Source: Paludibacterium denitrificans
Lineage (GTDB): Bacteria; Pseudomonadota; Gammaproteobacteria; Burkholderiales; Chromobacteriaceae
Assembly (NCBI RefSeq): GCF_009707705.1
Contig: NZ_WLYX01000001.1
Location: forward strand, 1,426,001-1,490,000
DNA: 64,000 bases
Direction: 5' to 3'
Numbering within the stretch: the first letter of the stretch is position 1; every line of letters begins with the position of its first letter. Made by a program: the position numbers and the translations under genes. Below the pieces are notes generated by a model. That model ran no database searches. It saw only the letters and a list, made by a program, of their open reading frames with translations, and was not told the origin of the DNA. This document shows, one piece after another, positions 11,645 through 21,180 of the stretch.

Positions 11645-11917
11645 ATGAGCAGCCAAGCCAATAATCCTACCCATGGCGTTACGCTGGAAAACATGCTGAA
11701 CGCGCTGGTGGAGCGTTATGGCTGGGAAGAGTTGGGGCGGCGCGTGACGATTCGTTGTTTCCAGTTTGATCCCAGCATCAAGTCCAGCCTGACCTTTTTG
11801 CGGCGCACGCCCTGGGCGCGACAACAGGTGGAAGCGCTTTACCTGCACATGGTGGCGCGACCGTCACCGGCGGCGGATACCCGTCCGCGCCTGTTTGCCA
11901 AAAAGCCGCAAGGCTGA
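11645..11917 (+). CDS. VF530 family DNA-binding protein (DUF2132)
   Basis: Protein of 90 residues with [33 protein letters not shown] and [20 protein letters not shown], diagnostic of the VF530/DUF2132 family, a small helical fold reported to bind DNA. The frame is intact and the length normal. It stands alone between the Spy-like gene and the MazG-like gene, with no evidence for an operon. Cellular role unknown. Confidence 0.85.
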   Translation: MSSQANNPTHGVTLENMLNALVERYGWEELGRRVTIRCFQFDPSIKSSLTFLRRTPWARQQVEALYLHMVARPSPAADTRPRLFAKKPQG

Positions 11918-12005
11918 CTTACGCATGGCCCGGCCGGGGAAACCTTGCGCCTAAGCCAACATGCCAACTTTCCTATTGCCCGAGCATAAAGACACGGTAG
12001 CTATC

Positions 12006-12356
12006 ATGAATTCTCCCCGTCTGATTGATGCCGACGCGCTGATCGCGGCCTTGCAACGGTTTGCCGACGAGCGTGACTGGCAGCCTTTTCACACGCCACG
12101 CAACCTGATGCTGGCACTCACTGGCGAAGTGGGCGAGTTGGCCGAAATCTTTCAGTGGCTGACCGATGACGAGGCCGCGCGTCTGGCGGATGATCCGGCG
12201 CGTTATACCCACTTGCAGGAAGAAATCGCCGACGTATTGCTGTATCTGGTGCGGCTGGCGAGTGTCATGCAAGTTGATCTCAATCAGGCGGTGGCTGACA
12301 AATTGGTGAAAAATGCCATCAAGTACCCGGCGCCTGTGGCGAAGGCAGAAACTTGA
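12006..12356 (+). CDS. MazG-like nucleotide pyrophosphohydrolase
   Basis: Protein of 116 residues of the all-alpha NTP pyrophosphatase superfamily (RS21-C6/dCTPase-like). The metal-binding helices are visible as GEVGELAEIFQWL and EEIADVLLYLVRLA, which together supply the acidic cluster that holds Mg. Such enzymes hydrolyse non-canonical or excess dNTPs to monophosphates. The start at 12006 is preferred; an upstream ATG at 11961 would add 15 poorly family-like residues. Its GELAE segment is encoded by a copy of the repeated 9-mer at 12138. Frame intact. Confidence 0.85.
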   Translation: MNSPRLIDADALIAALQRFADERDWQPFHTPRNLMLALTGEVGELAEIFQWLTDDEAARLADDPARYTHLQEEIADVLLYLVRLASVMQVDLNQAVADKLVKNAIKYPAPVAKAET

Positions 12357-12436
12357 AACGGCAACCTGCCATGCGGCTGCTTAAGCAAAACGGGCGGGGG
12401 TCATCACATCATGCTTGGGGCAAGAGAGAACGTGGT

Positions 12437-13181
12437 ATGACTGAGCAAACGCTGCAACAACTGGGCCGCTTATTGGCCGATGCCGAACACATTGCCGTGC
12501 TGACCGGTGCGGGGATGAGTACCGAGTCGGGTATTCCGGATTTCCGCTCGGCCGATGGTTTGTGGAGCCGTGATCGCAGTCTGGCCGATGTGGTGTCGAT
12601 CAATTATTTCCGTGAGCAGCCGGAGGCGTTCTGGCAGGCGTTCAAGGACATTTTCCGTATCAAGCTGATGCGCGATTACCTGCCCAATGACGGCCATCAT
12701 TTTCTTGCGGCGCTGGAGCAGGCTTACAAGCGGGTGAGCGTGCTGACGCAGAATATCGACGGCCTGCATCATCGTGTTAAGCAGCCGCCACGTGCTGGAA
12801 CTGCATGGCACCTTGCTCACCGCCAGTTGCCCGTCTTGTGGCGCGGTGCATGATCTGGATTACGTCAATTATCACGCGCTGCCGGAGTGCACCCACTGCC
12901 ACGACATTCTCAAGCCGGATGTGGTGCTGTACGGCGAATCAGTGCCGATGATCGAACAGGCCTTCGTGCACGCCGTGGACGCGGATGTGTTGCTGGTGAT
13001 GGGATCATCGCTGGAGGTGTCGCCGGTCAACCTGATTCCGCTGGAAGCGGCGCGTGCCGGGGTGGCGACTGCACTGGTAAATTTTTCCACGACCCGCATG
13101 GATCATCTGTTTGATGTCCGGATTACTGGCGGAATCGGTGAAACCTGCCGCGCCTTGCAACAGCAGATGGCGTTGGGATGA
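12437..13181 (+). CDS. Sir2-family NAD-dependent protein deacylase (frame interrupted)
   Basis: Sirtuin of about 248 residues. Visible motifs are the NAD-binding GAGMSTESGIPDFRS, LTQNIDGLHHR, the catalytic histidine in LELHGTLLTASCP, the zinc pairs CPSCG and CTHCHD, and VMGSSLEVSPVNLIPLEA. It removes acetyl or other acyl groups from lysines using NAD. The frame is broken once, at 12776-12782 (GTTAAGC for GCTGGC), inside the invariant region between HHR and SRHVLELHG, where family members read HHRAGS. It ends four bases before a hairpin built from two copies of the 9-base repeat. Acyl preference is not inferable. Confidence 0.92.
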
Positions 13182-13182
13182 G

Positions 13183-13210
13183 TTTCGGCCAACCCCAAGG
13201 TTGGCCGAAT
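13183..13210. terminator. Hairpin made of inverted uptake-like repeats
   Basis: TTTCGGCCAACC and GGTTGGCCGAAT flank the four bases CCAA, giving a near-perfect stem. It lies between the convergent sirtuin and HD-GYP genes and would terminate both directions, although T-runs are weak. Confidence 0.75.
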
Positions 13211-13222
13211 AGAGGAAATCCG

Positions 13223-14438
13223 TTACAGAAAGCGCAGCGGATCGATCTGCCACTTTTCTGCCGATTCGTGGCGCACGATCTTGTCGCCACCGCTGGCGCC
13301 CAGTGCCGCGTGACAGGTCGACCACTTCCGGCGGGATGTGCGTATTGCTGCGGGTACTGAAAAACACCTTTACCTTGGGGGCGATCAGGTTGTTGTCGTT
13401 CTGTTCAATCACCACGCCCAGCCGTCCGCTTTCCAGCTTCACCAGCGTTCCTACCGGATAGATGCCAATGCTGCGCATGAAGGCTTGCACCAGCGTGGGG
13501 TTGAAGTGGAACTTTGACCATTCGTAGATCTTGCGCAGCGCATCGGTCGGCGCCATGCCCTTGTGGTAGCAGCGGTCGGAGGTGAGCGCATCGTAGACAT
13601 CGACAATCGCCGCCATCTGCCCCAGCTGGGAAATCTGATCGCCCTTTAGCCCCAGTGGATAACCGCTGCCATCGTGGCGCTCATGGTGTTGTGCCGCCAC
13701 GTTGATGGCGATCTGGGTGATGCCTTCGGTTACGCTCAGGATTTTCTTGCTCTCCACCACGTGACATTTCATCACGGCAAATTCCTGATCGGTGAGCTTG
13801 CCCGGCTTGTTCAGCACGCTGTCGGGAATCTTCATCTTGCCAATGTCGTGCAACATGCCACCGATGCCTGCCTCATGAATGGTTTGTGCATCCATATCCA
13901 TGGCATTGCAAAAACTCACCATCAAGGCACCCACGCTGACCGAGTGCAAAAAGGTGTAGTCGTCCTTGTGCTTGATGCGGCAGAGCGACAGCAAGGCACC
14001 GCCGTTGCGCAGGATGGATTCGGTCATGCGCGCCACCGACGGCTCCACCCGTTCCAGCTGCACCTGTTTGCCCAGCCGTACATCCTGCATGATGCCGCGC
14101 ACGATCTGATGCGCTTCCTGATGGATCTGCCGCGCGCGGTCAAATTCTTCGGCGGCTTCCACTTTGCGTACCAGCGCGGATTCATGCTGGGCAAATTCGC
14201 GGATTTCTTCTTCCAGCTGGCGTTTGACTTCCGTTACCGTCGGCGCATGGGCAACGTCCATACCTTTGCCGGTATCGATATAGACTTCGTGAATGCCGGA
14301 GTCGGTGATTTTCTCGATTTCTGCCTCGTCCTTGATCAGAAAGCGCTTGAGCAAGAACGGGTGGGACATCCAGTCGCAATTGAGGTCGTGGATGAACATA
14401 CCGGGGCGAAGGTCGGAAACGTTAATACACTTGATCAT
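13223..14438 (-). CDS. HD-GYP domain cyclic-di-GMP phosphodiesterase-like protein with DUF3391 (frame break near 3' end)
   Basis: About 405 residues. N-terminal DUF3391-like segment (CINVSDLRPGMFIHDLNCDW), a helical linker, then HD-GYP with FLHSVSVGALMVSFC, MLHDIGKMKIPDSVL and QHHERHDGSGYPLGL, the last carrying the GYP motif. Likely degrades cyclic-di-GMP. Near 13305 one extra base shifts the frame; the corrected tail (SGGDKIVRHESAEKWQIDP) ends at 13223 just beyond the repeat hairpin. Without the correction the frame would run on through the sirtuin gene antisense, which is implausible. Second HD-GYP protein within 5 kb. Confidence 0.88.
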
Positions 14439-14709
14439 GCGTTATGGTTATGTGTGGCGGTAAGGATATTTTTATTTTAACAAAAAATAGATTGAGCAAT
14501 ATACATAATTACGCCGACAGTTATCATCAAATCATTGAAAACAAATAATAAACACATGGAATAGGGCTATTCGGCCAACCTTGCCGGGCAGGGTGGATGG
14601 ACTACAAAAAATGGCAAAGTGATCCATTAAAAAGCGACACGGGGCCTTATCAAGCAGGCCGGTTTGGGATTAAAATTTAACGATTTTGTTCGGAAAGCAG
14701 GCACAAGCA

Positions 14710-14805
14710 TGCAGCGCATGGTATCTCTGGCGGATTCCCGCATTGCCCGTCTGGGCAGCTTGGAGTATTGCTGCCGTCAGCCTCTTTCCGGCCCCACGTG
14801 TTGAC
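14710..14805 (+). CDS. Possible leader peptide upstream of pyrB
   Basis: A 31-codon frame starting ATGCAGCGCATG ends shortly before the terminator-like stem ahead of pyrB. In enterobacteria pyrBI is controlled by attenuation with a leader peptide (PyrL) in this position. Here there is no obvious run of U residues inside the leader, no strong ribosome binding site, and no similarity I can recognise, so it may be chance. Confidence 0.25.
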
Positions 14806-14807
14806 AA

Positions 14808-14842
14808 AAACAGGCTCCTGATCCCGCAGGGGCCTTTTTTTG
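14808..14842 (+). terminator. Attenuator-like terminator before pyrB
   Basis: AGGCTCC / GGGGCCT imperfect stem followed by seven T residues (CCTTTTTTTG), ending 42 bases before the pyrB start. No gene lies immediately upstream on this strand, so it is best read as an attenuator in the pyrB leader. The 445-base gap before pyrB otherwise holds one uptake-like motif (14570) and an AT-rich promoter-like region. Confidence 0.65.
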
Positions 14843-14883
14843 TACCAGTACCAAACAGCCGAATACAGCAAGGAAGCGCGATC

Positions 14884-15804
14884 ATGGCCAATTCCCTTTA
14901 CCGGAAACACATCATTTCCATCCCGGACTTCACGCGTGAAGAACTGGAGCTTGTCGTGGAAACGGCAGGGAAACTCAAGCGGCAGCCGCGGCAGGATCTG
15001 CTGCAGGACAAGCTGATCGCCAGCTGCTTCTTTGAACCATCCACGCGTACCCGGCTGTCGTTTGAAACCGCGGTACAGCGCCCGGGCGGCCGCGTTATCG
15101 GTTTTGCCGATGGCGCCAATACCTCGGCCAAGAAGGGCGAAACTCTGGCCGATACCATTCGTATCGTCAGCTCCTACACTGACGCGGTGGTGATGCGCCA
15201 CCCCAAGGAAGGCGCGGCGCGGCTGGCCAGCGAATTCTCCGCCGTACCGGTGATCAATGGCGGCGATGGCTCCAACCAGCACCCGTCGCAAACCTTGCTT
15301 GATCTGTTCACTATCAGCGAAACACAGGGCACGCTGGAAAACCTGACGCTGGCGTTTGTTGGCGATCTGAAATACGGCCGCACCGTGCACTCGCTGGCGC
15401 AGGCGTTGTCGCTGTTCAACGTGAAACTGTATTTTGTCTCGCCGGAGCAACTGGCAATGCCGGAATACATCTGCGAAGAACTGGATGAGCGCGGCATCAG
15501 CTATACCGTGGTGGACACGCTGGAAGAGGTGATTCCGCAGGTGGATATCCTCTACATGACGCGGGTGCAGCGCGAACGCTTTGACGAAGCCGAGTTCAAG
15601 AAGATTCAGGGCCAGTTCGTGCTCAAGGCTGAGATGCTGAAACACGCGCGCCCCAACATGAAGATCATGCACCCGCTGCCGCGCGTGGATGAAATCGAGA
15701 CGGACGTGGATGCCACGGCGCATGCCTATTACTTCGAGCAGGCCAAGAACGGTGTGTTTGCCCGTCAGGCCTTGCTGTCGCTGGTGTTGAACGAAACGGT
15801 CTGA
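14884..15804 (+). CDS. pyrB: Aspartate carbamoyltransferase, catalytic chain
   Basis: Condenses carbamoyl phosphate and aspartate in the first committed step of pyrimidine synthesis. 306 residues, the standard length. Carbamoyl-phosphate site [15 protein letters not shown], loop [13 protein letters not shown], and the aspartate site [10 protein letters not shown] are all present, with [12 protein letters not shown] between them. The frame is intact, one of few long genes here without a break. It is followed 80 bases later by the regulatory subunit, forming a pyrB-pyrI unit, and preceded by a terminator-like stem that suggests attenuation. Confidence 0.97.
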   Translation: MANSLYRKHIISIPDFTREELELVVETAGKLKRQPRQDLLQDKLIASCFFEPSTRTRLSFETAVQRPGGRVIGFADGANTSAKKGETLADTIRIVSSYTDAVVMRHPKEGAARLASEFSAVPVINGGDGSNQHPSQTLLDLFTISETQGTLENLTLAFVGDLKYGRTVHSLAQALSLFNVKLYFVSPEQLAMPEYICEELDERGISYTVVDTLEEVIPQVDILYMTRVQRERFDEAEFKKIQGQFVLKAEMLKHARPNMKIMHPLPRVDEIETDVDATAHAYYFEQAKNGVFARQALLSLVLNETV

Positions 15805-15883
15805 GCGCCGCCGTCTGCCAGTAATCGTCATTAGTCACGTGATGGCCAGAGCGCCGTCACGCTGCGCAAGTAAAGGAATCATC

Positions 15884-16341
15884 ATGGAATACACCCGTAC
15901 CGTTGAGGCTCTGAAACAGGGCACCGTCATCGACCATATCCCGGCTGGCCGGGGCTGCGCATCTTGCATCTGTTCAAGTTGACCGAAACCGGCGAACGCG
16001 TGACCGTGGGGCTGAACCTGTCCAGCCGCCACATGGGGGCCAAGGACATCATCAAGGTGGAAAACATTGCCCTGACCGAAGATCAGGCCAATGAACTGGC
16101 GCTGTTTGCCCCCAAGGCGACGGTGAACGTGATCGAGAATTTCGAGGTGGTGAAGAAGCACAAACTGGAAATGCCGGAAAGCATTGAGGGTATTTTTGCC
16201 TGCCCCAACTCCAATTGCATCTCGCACAATGAGCCGGTAAACAGCTTTTTTTACGTTAAATCACAGCAAAACGACACAAAAATGAAATGCAAGTATTGCG
16301 AAAAGTCGTTCAGTAAGGATATTGTTGTCGACGTGCGCTAA
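15884..16341 (+). CDS. pyrI: Aspartate carbamoyltransferase, regulatory chain (frame interrupted)
   Basis: Binds CTP and ATP and confers allosteric control on the catalytic trimers. N-terminal KQGTVIDHIPAG is the nucleotide-site region. The zinc site is CPNSNC then CKYC near the C-terminus. About 153 residues once restored. The single break is at 15949-15952: the sequence reads GGCCGGGG where GGCCAGGGG is expected, a loss of the middle A of CCAGG, matching several CCTGG losses elsewhere. SD and spacing to pyrB indicate co-transcription. Confidence 0.93.
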
Positions 16342-16407
16342 GTCGTACAGAGGAACAGAGAAACATCAAGCTCGTTATACGCTGCGCTCGACAGCGACAT
16401 CAAAAAA

Positions 16408-16442
16408 AGGAAACGCCGCGGCAAGGGTCGCGGCGTTTTCCA
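16408..16442. terminator. Bidirectional terminator after pyrBI
   Basis: GAAACGCCGCG / CGCGGCGTTTTC stem between pyrI and the convergent acetyltransferase gene, with A- and T-rich flanks on both sides. Confidence 0.85.
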
Positions 16443-16461
16443 TTCTGGCGCCGGGATGGCG

Positions 16462-16953
16462 TCAGTCCAGCTGGATTTGCAGCAGTACCATATCCAGCCA
16501 GCGGCCAAATTTCTTGCCCACTTGCGGCATGCGAGCCGTTTCGACAAACCCCAACCGTTGGTGAAAACGGATCGAGCCCTGATTGGCACCGTCCACGGCG
16601 GCAATCATCACGTGCTTGCCCAATTGGCGCGCCAGCGGCAGCAGCGCCTTGACCAGTTCCGTACCGATGCCCTTGCCGCGTGCCTGCGGTGCCAGATGGA
16701 CGCTGTGTTCCACGGTGTAGCGGAACCCCGGATAGCTGCGGAAATCGCCAAAACTGGCAAAGCCGATGACTTCGCCGTCGTCTTCGGCCACCAGTACCGG
16801 ATAACCCTGCGTCTGGCGGGATTCAAACCACTGGCGGCGGTCATCCAGCGAAACCGGGTTGTCGCAATACACGGCGGATGACGTCATGATGACTTCATTG
16901 TAGATATCCAGAATGGTCTAGCAGATCTTCCAGCCGGCCTCGCGTATCAGCAT
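16462..16953 (-). CDS. GNAT acetyltransferase, phosphinothricin-acetyltransferase-like (in-frame TAG)
   Basis: About 163 residues. Acetyl-CoA loop LAPQARGKGIGTELVKALLP and C-terminal IRFHQRLGFVETARMPQVGK are typical of the Pat/Bar/YncA branch, which acetylates amino groups of phosphinothricin, methionine sulfone or similar compounds. Extending the frame upstream past a TAG at 16918-16920 adds LIREAGWK and ILDIYNEVI, the normal N-terminus of the family, so the TAG is probably another error of the CTGG to CTAG kind. If the stop is real, translation would start at 16887. Substrate inferred by family only. Confidence 0.82.
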
Positions 16954-17102
16954 GGTACGGTCCTTAAGTGGTGGAACTTGATGGTGCCATGCTAAGCCGC
17001 TGCTTTTGCCGCTGTCAAAGACTGTGCGGTTTTGCCCAATACGCTTGGCATGACACTTGCTGTAAGGTAAGGGAATCGACACCGCTAAATCGGAGGTTAG
17101 TC

Positions 17103-17332
17103 ATGAAGCTCTTTTCTCGTTCCCACAAGGAACAGCCTAAAACGAGCGATATCGTCATGTTCAACTATAAACGTCCGGCACGTGCCCGTCAGGTGGCGCT
17201 GGGCAGTGGCGGCCGCATCTGGCTGGTGGAAACCCGGATGCCGTGCATGGCGTCTGGGTGTGGCAGGATGAATGCGCCGGGGTGGACGATGCGCTGGACG
17301 AGGCACGCCGCCTGAGCCTGATGTTGGCCTGA
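17103..17332 (+). CDS. Small conserved hypothetical protein (frame interrupted)
   Basis: The start is convincing (CGGAGG seven bases before ATG). The restored product of about 76 residues is MKLFSRSHKEQPKTSDIVMF... then RARQVALGSGGRIWLVEN and an acidic tail VWQDECAGVDDALDEARRL. The break near 17230 is the loss of one A in GGAAAACCC. I do not recognise a family; it looks cytoplasmic. The following 375 bases to rarD hold one uptake-like motif (17467) and no gene I can support. Confidence 0.5.
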
Positions 17333-17709
17333 TTTCTGCTCTGGCAGGCCCGCTCTGGGGCGCAAAATGGTTTGGGCGCACAAAAACAGGGCGGCTGGAC
17401 CCGGCGGCGGAGCCGGGTTGTTGCTGGTATACCTACTGTTCGCTGGCTAAAGCGGGAGACTGGCCATTCGGCCAACCTGTTGGCAAGGTAGATGATGTTC
17501 TGGCGGGCGATGGCATCTTGACCCGCTGGTTGCTGTATTACGCGTCGCTGCTGACATGTCGTTAGACGTGGGCTTGCGCGGCGATAGTTTGATGCGTTGG
17601 CCTTGCCGATTGTTTGGCTGCGGGAACAACCTGTTGCGTCATCATGGTTTTTTCCCGGCGGTGAACAGGCTAAGCTGCTTGCCTGATTCACCTCAAATAT
17701 CGGCTGTGT

Positions 17710-18624
17710 ATGTCTTCCCCTTCCTCCGCGCATTCGGAAACCACGGTTGGCGTGTTGTGCGCCATTGGTGCCTATTTCACCGGGGCTTGTTCCCGCTGTA
17801 CTGGAAGCCGCTGCATGCGGTGCCCGCGCTGCAAATCCTCTGTCATCGCATTGTCTGGTCGGCACTGTTTGTCACGCTGGTGCTGCTCTACAAACAGCAC
17901 TGGCGCTGGCTGTTTCGGCTGGTGCAACAACCGCGCAATGTGGCGCTGTTTGCGTTGTCGTCGGCCACGCTGACGCTTAACTGGGGGATTTATATTTGGG
18001 CGGTGAATCAGGGCAAGGTGGTGGAGGCTAGCCCGGGCTACTTCATCAATCCGCTGGTCAATGTTCTGCTGGGGCGGTTGTTTCTGGCCGAGCGCCTGAA
18101 TCGCCCGCAGGCGCTGGCGGTGGGGCTAGCCTGTCTTAAGCGTGCTCTGGCTGACTGTTAATCTTGGTGGATTGCCGTGGGTGGCGTTGTTGTTGGCGTT
18201 GTCGTTCGGTTTTTATGGGCTGTTGCGCAAACAGGCGCCGCTAGGGGCGCTGGAAGGGCTGACGCTGGAAACCTTCCTGATGCTGCCGTTGGCGCTGGCC
18301 GCCTTGCTGTGGTTCCATTGGCAAGGCGTTGGCAGCCCGGGCCACATCAGCCGTAGCGTGGATGCGCTGCTGGTGGGCGCGGGGGTGGTTACGGCGGTGC
18401 CTTTGCTGTGGTTTGCCGCCGGGGCGCGGCGCCTGACTTTGGCAACCATGGGGGTGATCCAGTATCTGTCGCCCAGCATGCAGCTGTTGCTCGGGGTGGC
18501 GTTGTATCACGAACCGTTTGGTGGCGCGCGGCTGGTAGGGTTTGGTTTGATCTGGGCGGGTTTGCTGGTGTATTCCGGGGCCGGTTTGTGCCGGTTGTGG
18601 CAAGGACGGCGGCTGGCGGCGTAA
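17710..18624 (+). CDS. rarD: RarD-type EamA transporter (frame interrupted)
   Basis: Ten-helix drug/metabolite transporter of about 304 residues. GVLCAIGAYFTWGLFPLYWK, LQILCHRIVWSALF, LNWGIYIWAVNQGKVVEASP and GYFINPLVNVLLGRLFLAER are the diagnostic RarD segments. RarD proteins carry the name of chloramphenicol sensitivity in Pseudomonas, but the natural substrate is unknown. Breaks are at 17779-17785 (ACCGGGG for ACCTGGGG) and 18135-18141 (CTTAAGC where CTGGGC fits). A nearby CTAGCC at 18126 may be a silent member of the same class. Its own terminator follows. Confidence 0.9.
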
Positions 18625-18645
18625 GCGCGTGGCGGGCAGGATGTT

Positions 18646-18680
18646 AGACGGCAGGCTGCCATCGGCCTGCCGTTTTTCAT
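18646..18680 (+). terminator. rarD terminator
   Basis: ACGGCAGGC / GCCTGCCGT stem followed by TTTTT. Confidence 0.88.
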
Positions 18681-18731
18681 GGCTGACGCTCAGGCGTACC
18701 CTGTGGCAGGTTGGCCGAAAAGGAGTAAACG

Positions 18732-19372
18732 ATGACGCACAAAGTGTTCTGGGATGACCCCTATCAGACTCGCCTGATGACGACCATTGCGCGGGTGGAG
18801 GCTGACCGTGTGTGGCTGGCGGCCACCATTTTCTATGCGTTTTCCGGTGGTCAGGAAAGCGATCACGGCACTATCGCCGGACAACCGGTGTTGCTGGCGG
18901 AAAAGACCGGGCTGGATATTGCCTATAGCTTGCCGCCGGAACATGGTTTGCAACCGGGCGAACAGGTGGAGGTGGTGATCGACTGGCCACGGCGTTACCG
19001 CTTGATGCGCCTGCACTTTGCCGCGGAATTGACGCTGGAAACCATTTATCGCGATTTCCCCGGGGTGGAAAAACTGGGCGCGCACATTGCCGAGGACAAG
19101 GCGCGCATCGACTTTGCGCTGGCAGAGCCGATAACCCCGCATCTGGCTGCAATTAGCCAACAGGTACAAGCCATCATCGATGCCGATTTACCCATCATCA
19201 GCGCCTTTTCTGACCCGCTCCAGCAGCGGCGCTATTGGGAAGTGGCTTAAGCTACAGCCGCGTGCCGTGTGGCGGTACCCATCTGCGCCGCACGGGCGAA
19301 GTTGGCACGCTACAGCTCAAGCGCAAGAACGTGGGCAAAGGCAAGGAGCGGGTAGAGATTCTGCTGGCCTAG
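18732..19372 (+). CDS. Alanyl-tRNA editing protein AlaX-like (frame interrupted)
   Basis: About 213 residues related to the editing domain of alanyl-tRNA synthetase, which hydrolyses mischarged Ser- or Gly-tRNA(Ala). Visible are IFYAFSGGQESDHGTI, YRLMRLHFAAEL and the zinc motif CGGTHLRRTGEVG. The first zinc histidine motif is HFAAEL rather than the usual HTATHLL, as in one AlaX subgroup. The frame breaks at 19245-19252 (GCTTAAGC for GCTGGC) just before YSRVPCGGTH. The ribosome binding site (AAAAGGAG) directly abuts, and is partly formed by, a copy of the uptake-like repeat at 18711. Confidence 0.85.
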
Positions 19373-19398
19373 TCAAAGGTTGGCCGAAAACCCGCTGG

Positions 19399-20193
19399 TT
19401 ACTGGTTGGCGCGTACCCAGCGCAGCCATTGGCTGAACAGCTCCGGATTGAGCGCGGCAATGGCCGAGCGTTTCCACGGCTGGTCTTCCCAGTAGGCATC
19501 GGTGTTGAGGCTGGCGATCTGGCCACCGGCTTCTTCCAGAATCACCGCGCTGCTACGGCGTAATCCCACAGACGCTGGCCGCCATGCAGGTACAGGTCAT
19601 AGCGGCTTAGCCGCCAGAAAGCACCAGTCGAGCGTGCTGGAACCCATGTTGCGCTGGCTTCCGCACGGCGCCACGCTGTTGATGCGCGCGGCCAGCTTGC
19701 CGGAGCGCAGATACTTCACTTCCACGCTGGCGACGGCGTCGCCCATGCTGTTGGAAATGCTCTTGAGCGGCAGCGGTATACCGTTCATGAACGCGCCGTG
19801 GCCGCGGCGGGCGTAAAACATCTCGTTGGCCACCGGGTTGTAGATCACCCCCAGTTCGCTGATGCCATTGACCATCAGCGCGACGGAAATGGCAAAAAAC
19901 GGCAAACCGTTGACGAAGTTGGTGGTGCCATCGATCGGGTCCACTACCCACAGCCCGTCCTGATGCTGCTGCCACAGGGTTTCCTGCAGCTCCTGGCTCA
20001 TTTCCTCGCCCAGCACCGGGTGCGGCAGGATTTCCGGCAACGCGTCGATCAACGCTTGCTGGCAGGCGAGGTCGGCTTCAGTAAACAGGGTGCCATCGTC
20101 CTTGCGGTTTTTGCCTACACGCAAAAAGCGTGGCATGACCTCAGTGCGTGCCACATGGCGCACTGTCTGGATCACCTGTTCGACCACCTGCAT
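19399..20193 (-). CDS. Inositol monophosphatase family protein (two frame breaks)
   Basis: About 264 residues. The metal-binding motifs are LGEEMSQE, WVVDPIDGTTNFVNGLPFFA and, after repair, RLWDYA. The family splits phosphate from inositol phosphates, PAP or related substrates with Mg, and includes SuhB. Breaks are at 19605-19611 (coding strand GCTAAGC for GCTGGC) and 19552-19556 (GTAGC for GCTGGC); repairing both joins FLAAGRYDLYLHGGQRLWDYA to EEAGGQIASLN. The start at 20193 is preceded by AGGAG. It is not certain this is the SuhB orthologue. Confidence 0.88.
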
Positions 20194-20396
20194 CCCGTGT
20201 CTCCTGCTAATTGTCATGTGCCCTGGTAGGGCGTGCGGGGTGTGTTTGTGCGGGTAAACCGGCGACCCAGGATACAGGGCCGTGACCGGTTTGCGTCGCG
20301 CGGCGGGCCGGAAAGCGCGCGCCACGCAAGGATGGGTTGTTGTGACAACCGTAAACAAAGCAAAATACCGCCATCAACACGGACTTTCAATACGTC

Positions 20397-21126
20397 ATGC
20401 CAAGGTTTTTCTATGAAGAGGGGTTAACCCTCGGCCAGACACTGGCGTTGCCCGATGCGCTGGTGCGCCATGTTCAGGTGCTGCGCCTGAATGAAGGCGA
20501 CGCGATCACGCTGTTTAACGGCCAAGGTGGCGAGTACGCCTGCACGCTGACTGGCGTGATGAAACGGGCGGCGCATTGCGTGGTGGAGCGCTTTGATGCG
20601 GTGTCGCGCGAATCGCCGGTGTGGCTGGGGCTGGCACAGGCCATTTCGGCGGGCGACAAGATGGAATTCACGCTGCAAAAAGGCGTGGAGATGGGCGTGA
20701 GCGTGTTTCAGCCACTGACTTCGGAGCGTTCCATCGTCAAGCTGTCCGGCGAGCGGGCGGACAAGCGCGTGGCACGCTGGCAGGAAATCGTCATCTCCGC
20801 CTGCGAGCAGTGCGGGCGCAATACCTTGCCGCAAGTGCGGCCGATCATGACGTTGGCCGAATGGCTGCGCCAGTTACCAGCAGCCGAAGCGCATCTGATC
20901 CTGTCGCCGCTGGGCACGCAGCGGCTGGCGGATATTTCCGCCGCGCCGTCACGCGCCCTGGCTGATGGCCGGGCCGGAGGGCGGTTTCTCCGCGCGCGAG
21001 GAGCAACAGGCGCTCGCTGCTGGCTGGACACCGCTCAAGCTCGGCCCGCGCATCTTGCGCACGGAAACCGCCGCGCTGGCAGCGGTAGCGGCGATACAAA
21101 CGGTATGGGGGGATTATTCCGCCTGA
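20397..21126 (+). CDS. rsmE: 16S rRNA (uracil1498-N3)-methyltransferase (frame interrupted)
   Basis: SPOUT-class methyltransferase that methylates U1498 of 16S rRNA. N-terminal PUA-like region (MPRFFYEEGLTLGQTLALPD, ITLFNGQGGEYAC), then QAISAGDKMEFTLQKGVEMG, ISACEQCGRNTLPQV, and the SAM knot GPEGGFS...LGPRILRTETA. The break at about 20956 is GCCCTGG for GCCTGG, the same one-base gain at CCTGG as in two other genes. A copy of the 9-mer at 20853 encodes Leu-Ala-Glu. The gene is followed by a hairpin incorporating another copy. Confidence 0.93.
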
Positions 21127-21130
21127 ACAG

Positions 21131-21160
21131 AACCGGGTTGACCGTTTTCGGCCAACCCGG
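21131..21160. terminator. Hairpin built on an uptake-like repeat, after rsmE
   Basis: CCGGGTTGACCG / CGGCCAACCCGG with a TTTT loop; one mismatch in the stem. Lies between the convergent rsmE and the zinc-motif gene. Confidence 0.75.
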
Positions 21161-21180
21161 GCGGATGTGCAACAGGCGGT

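Noticed and set aside
12375..12386. GCTTAAGC in the gap between the MazG-like and sirtuin genes as a functional site
   Set aside because: Same error word, probably GCTGGC in reality.
13005..13222. Continuation of the HD-GYP frame antisense to the sirtuin gene
   Set aside because: A one-base correction near 13305 gives a sensible tail and a stop at 13223.
15806..15815. GCCGTCTG, resembling the Neisseria uptake core
   Set aside because: Single occurrence, lacks the GAA end, and the dominant repeat is a different word.
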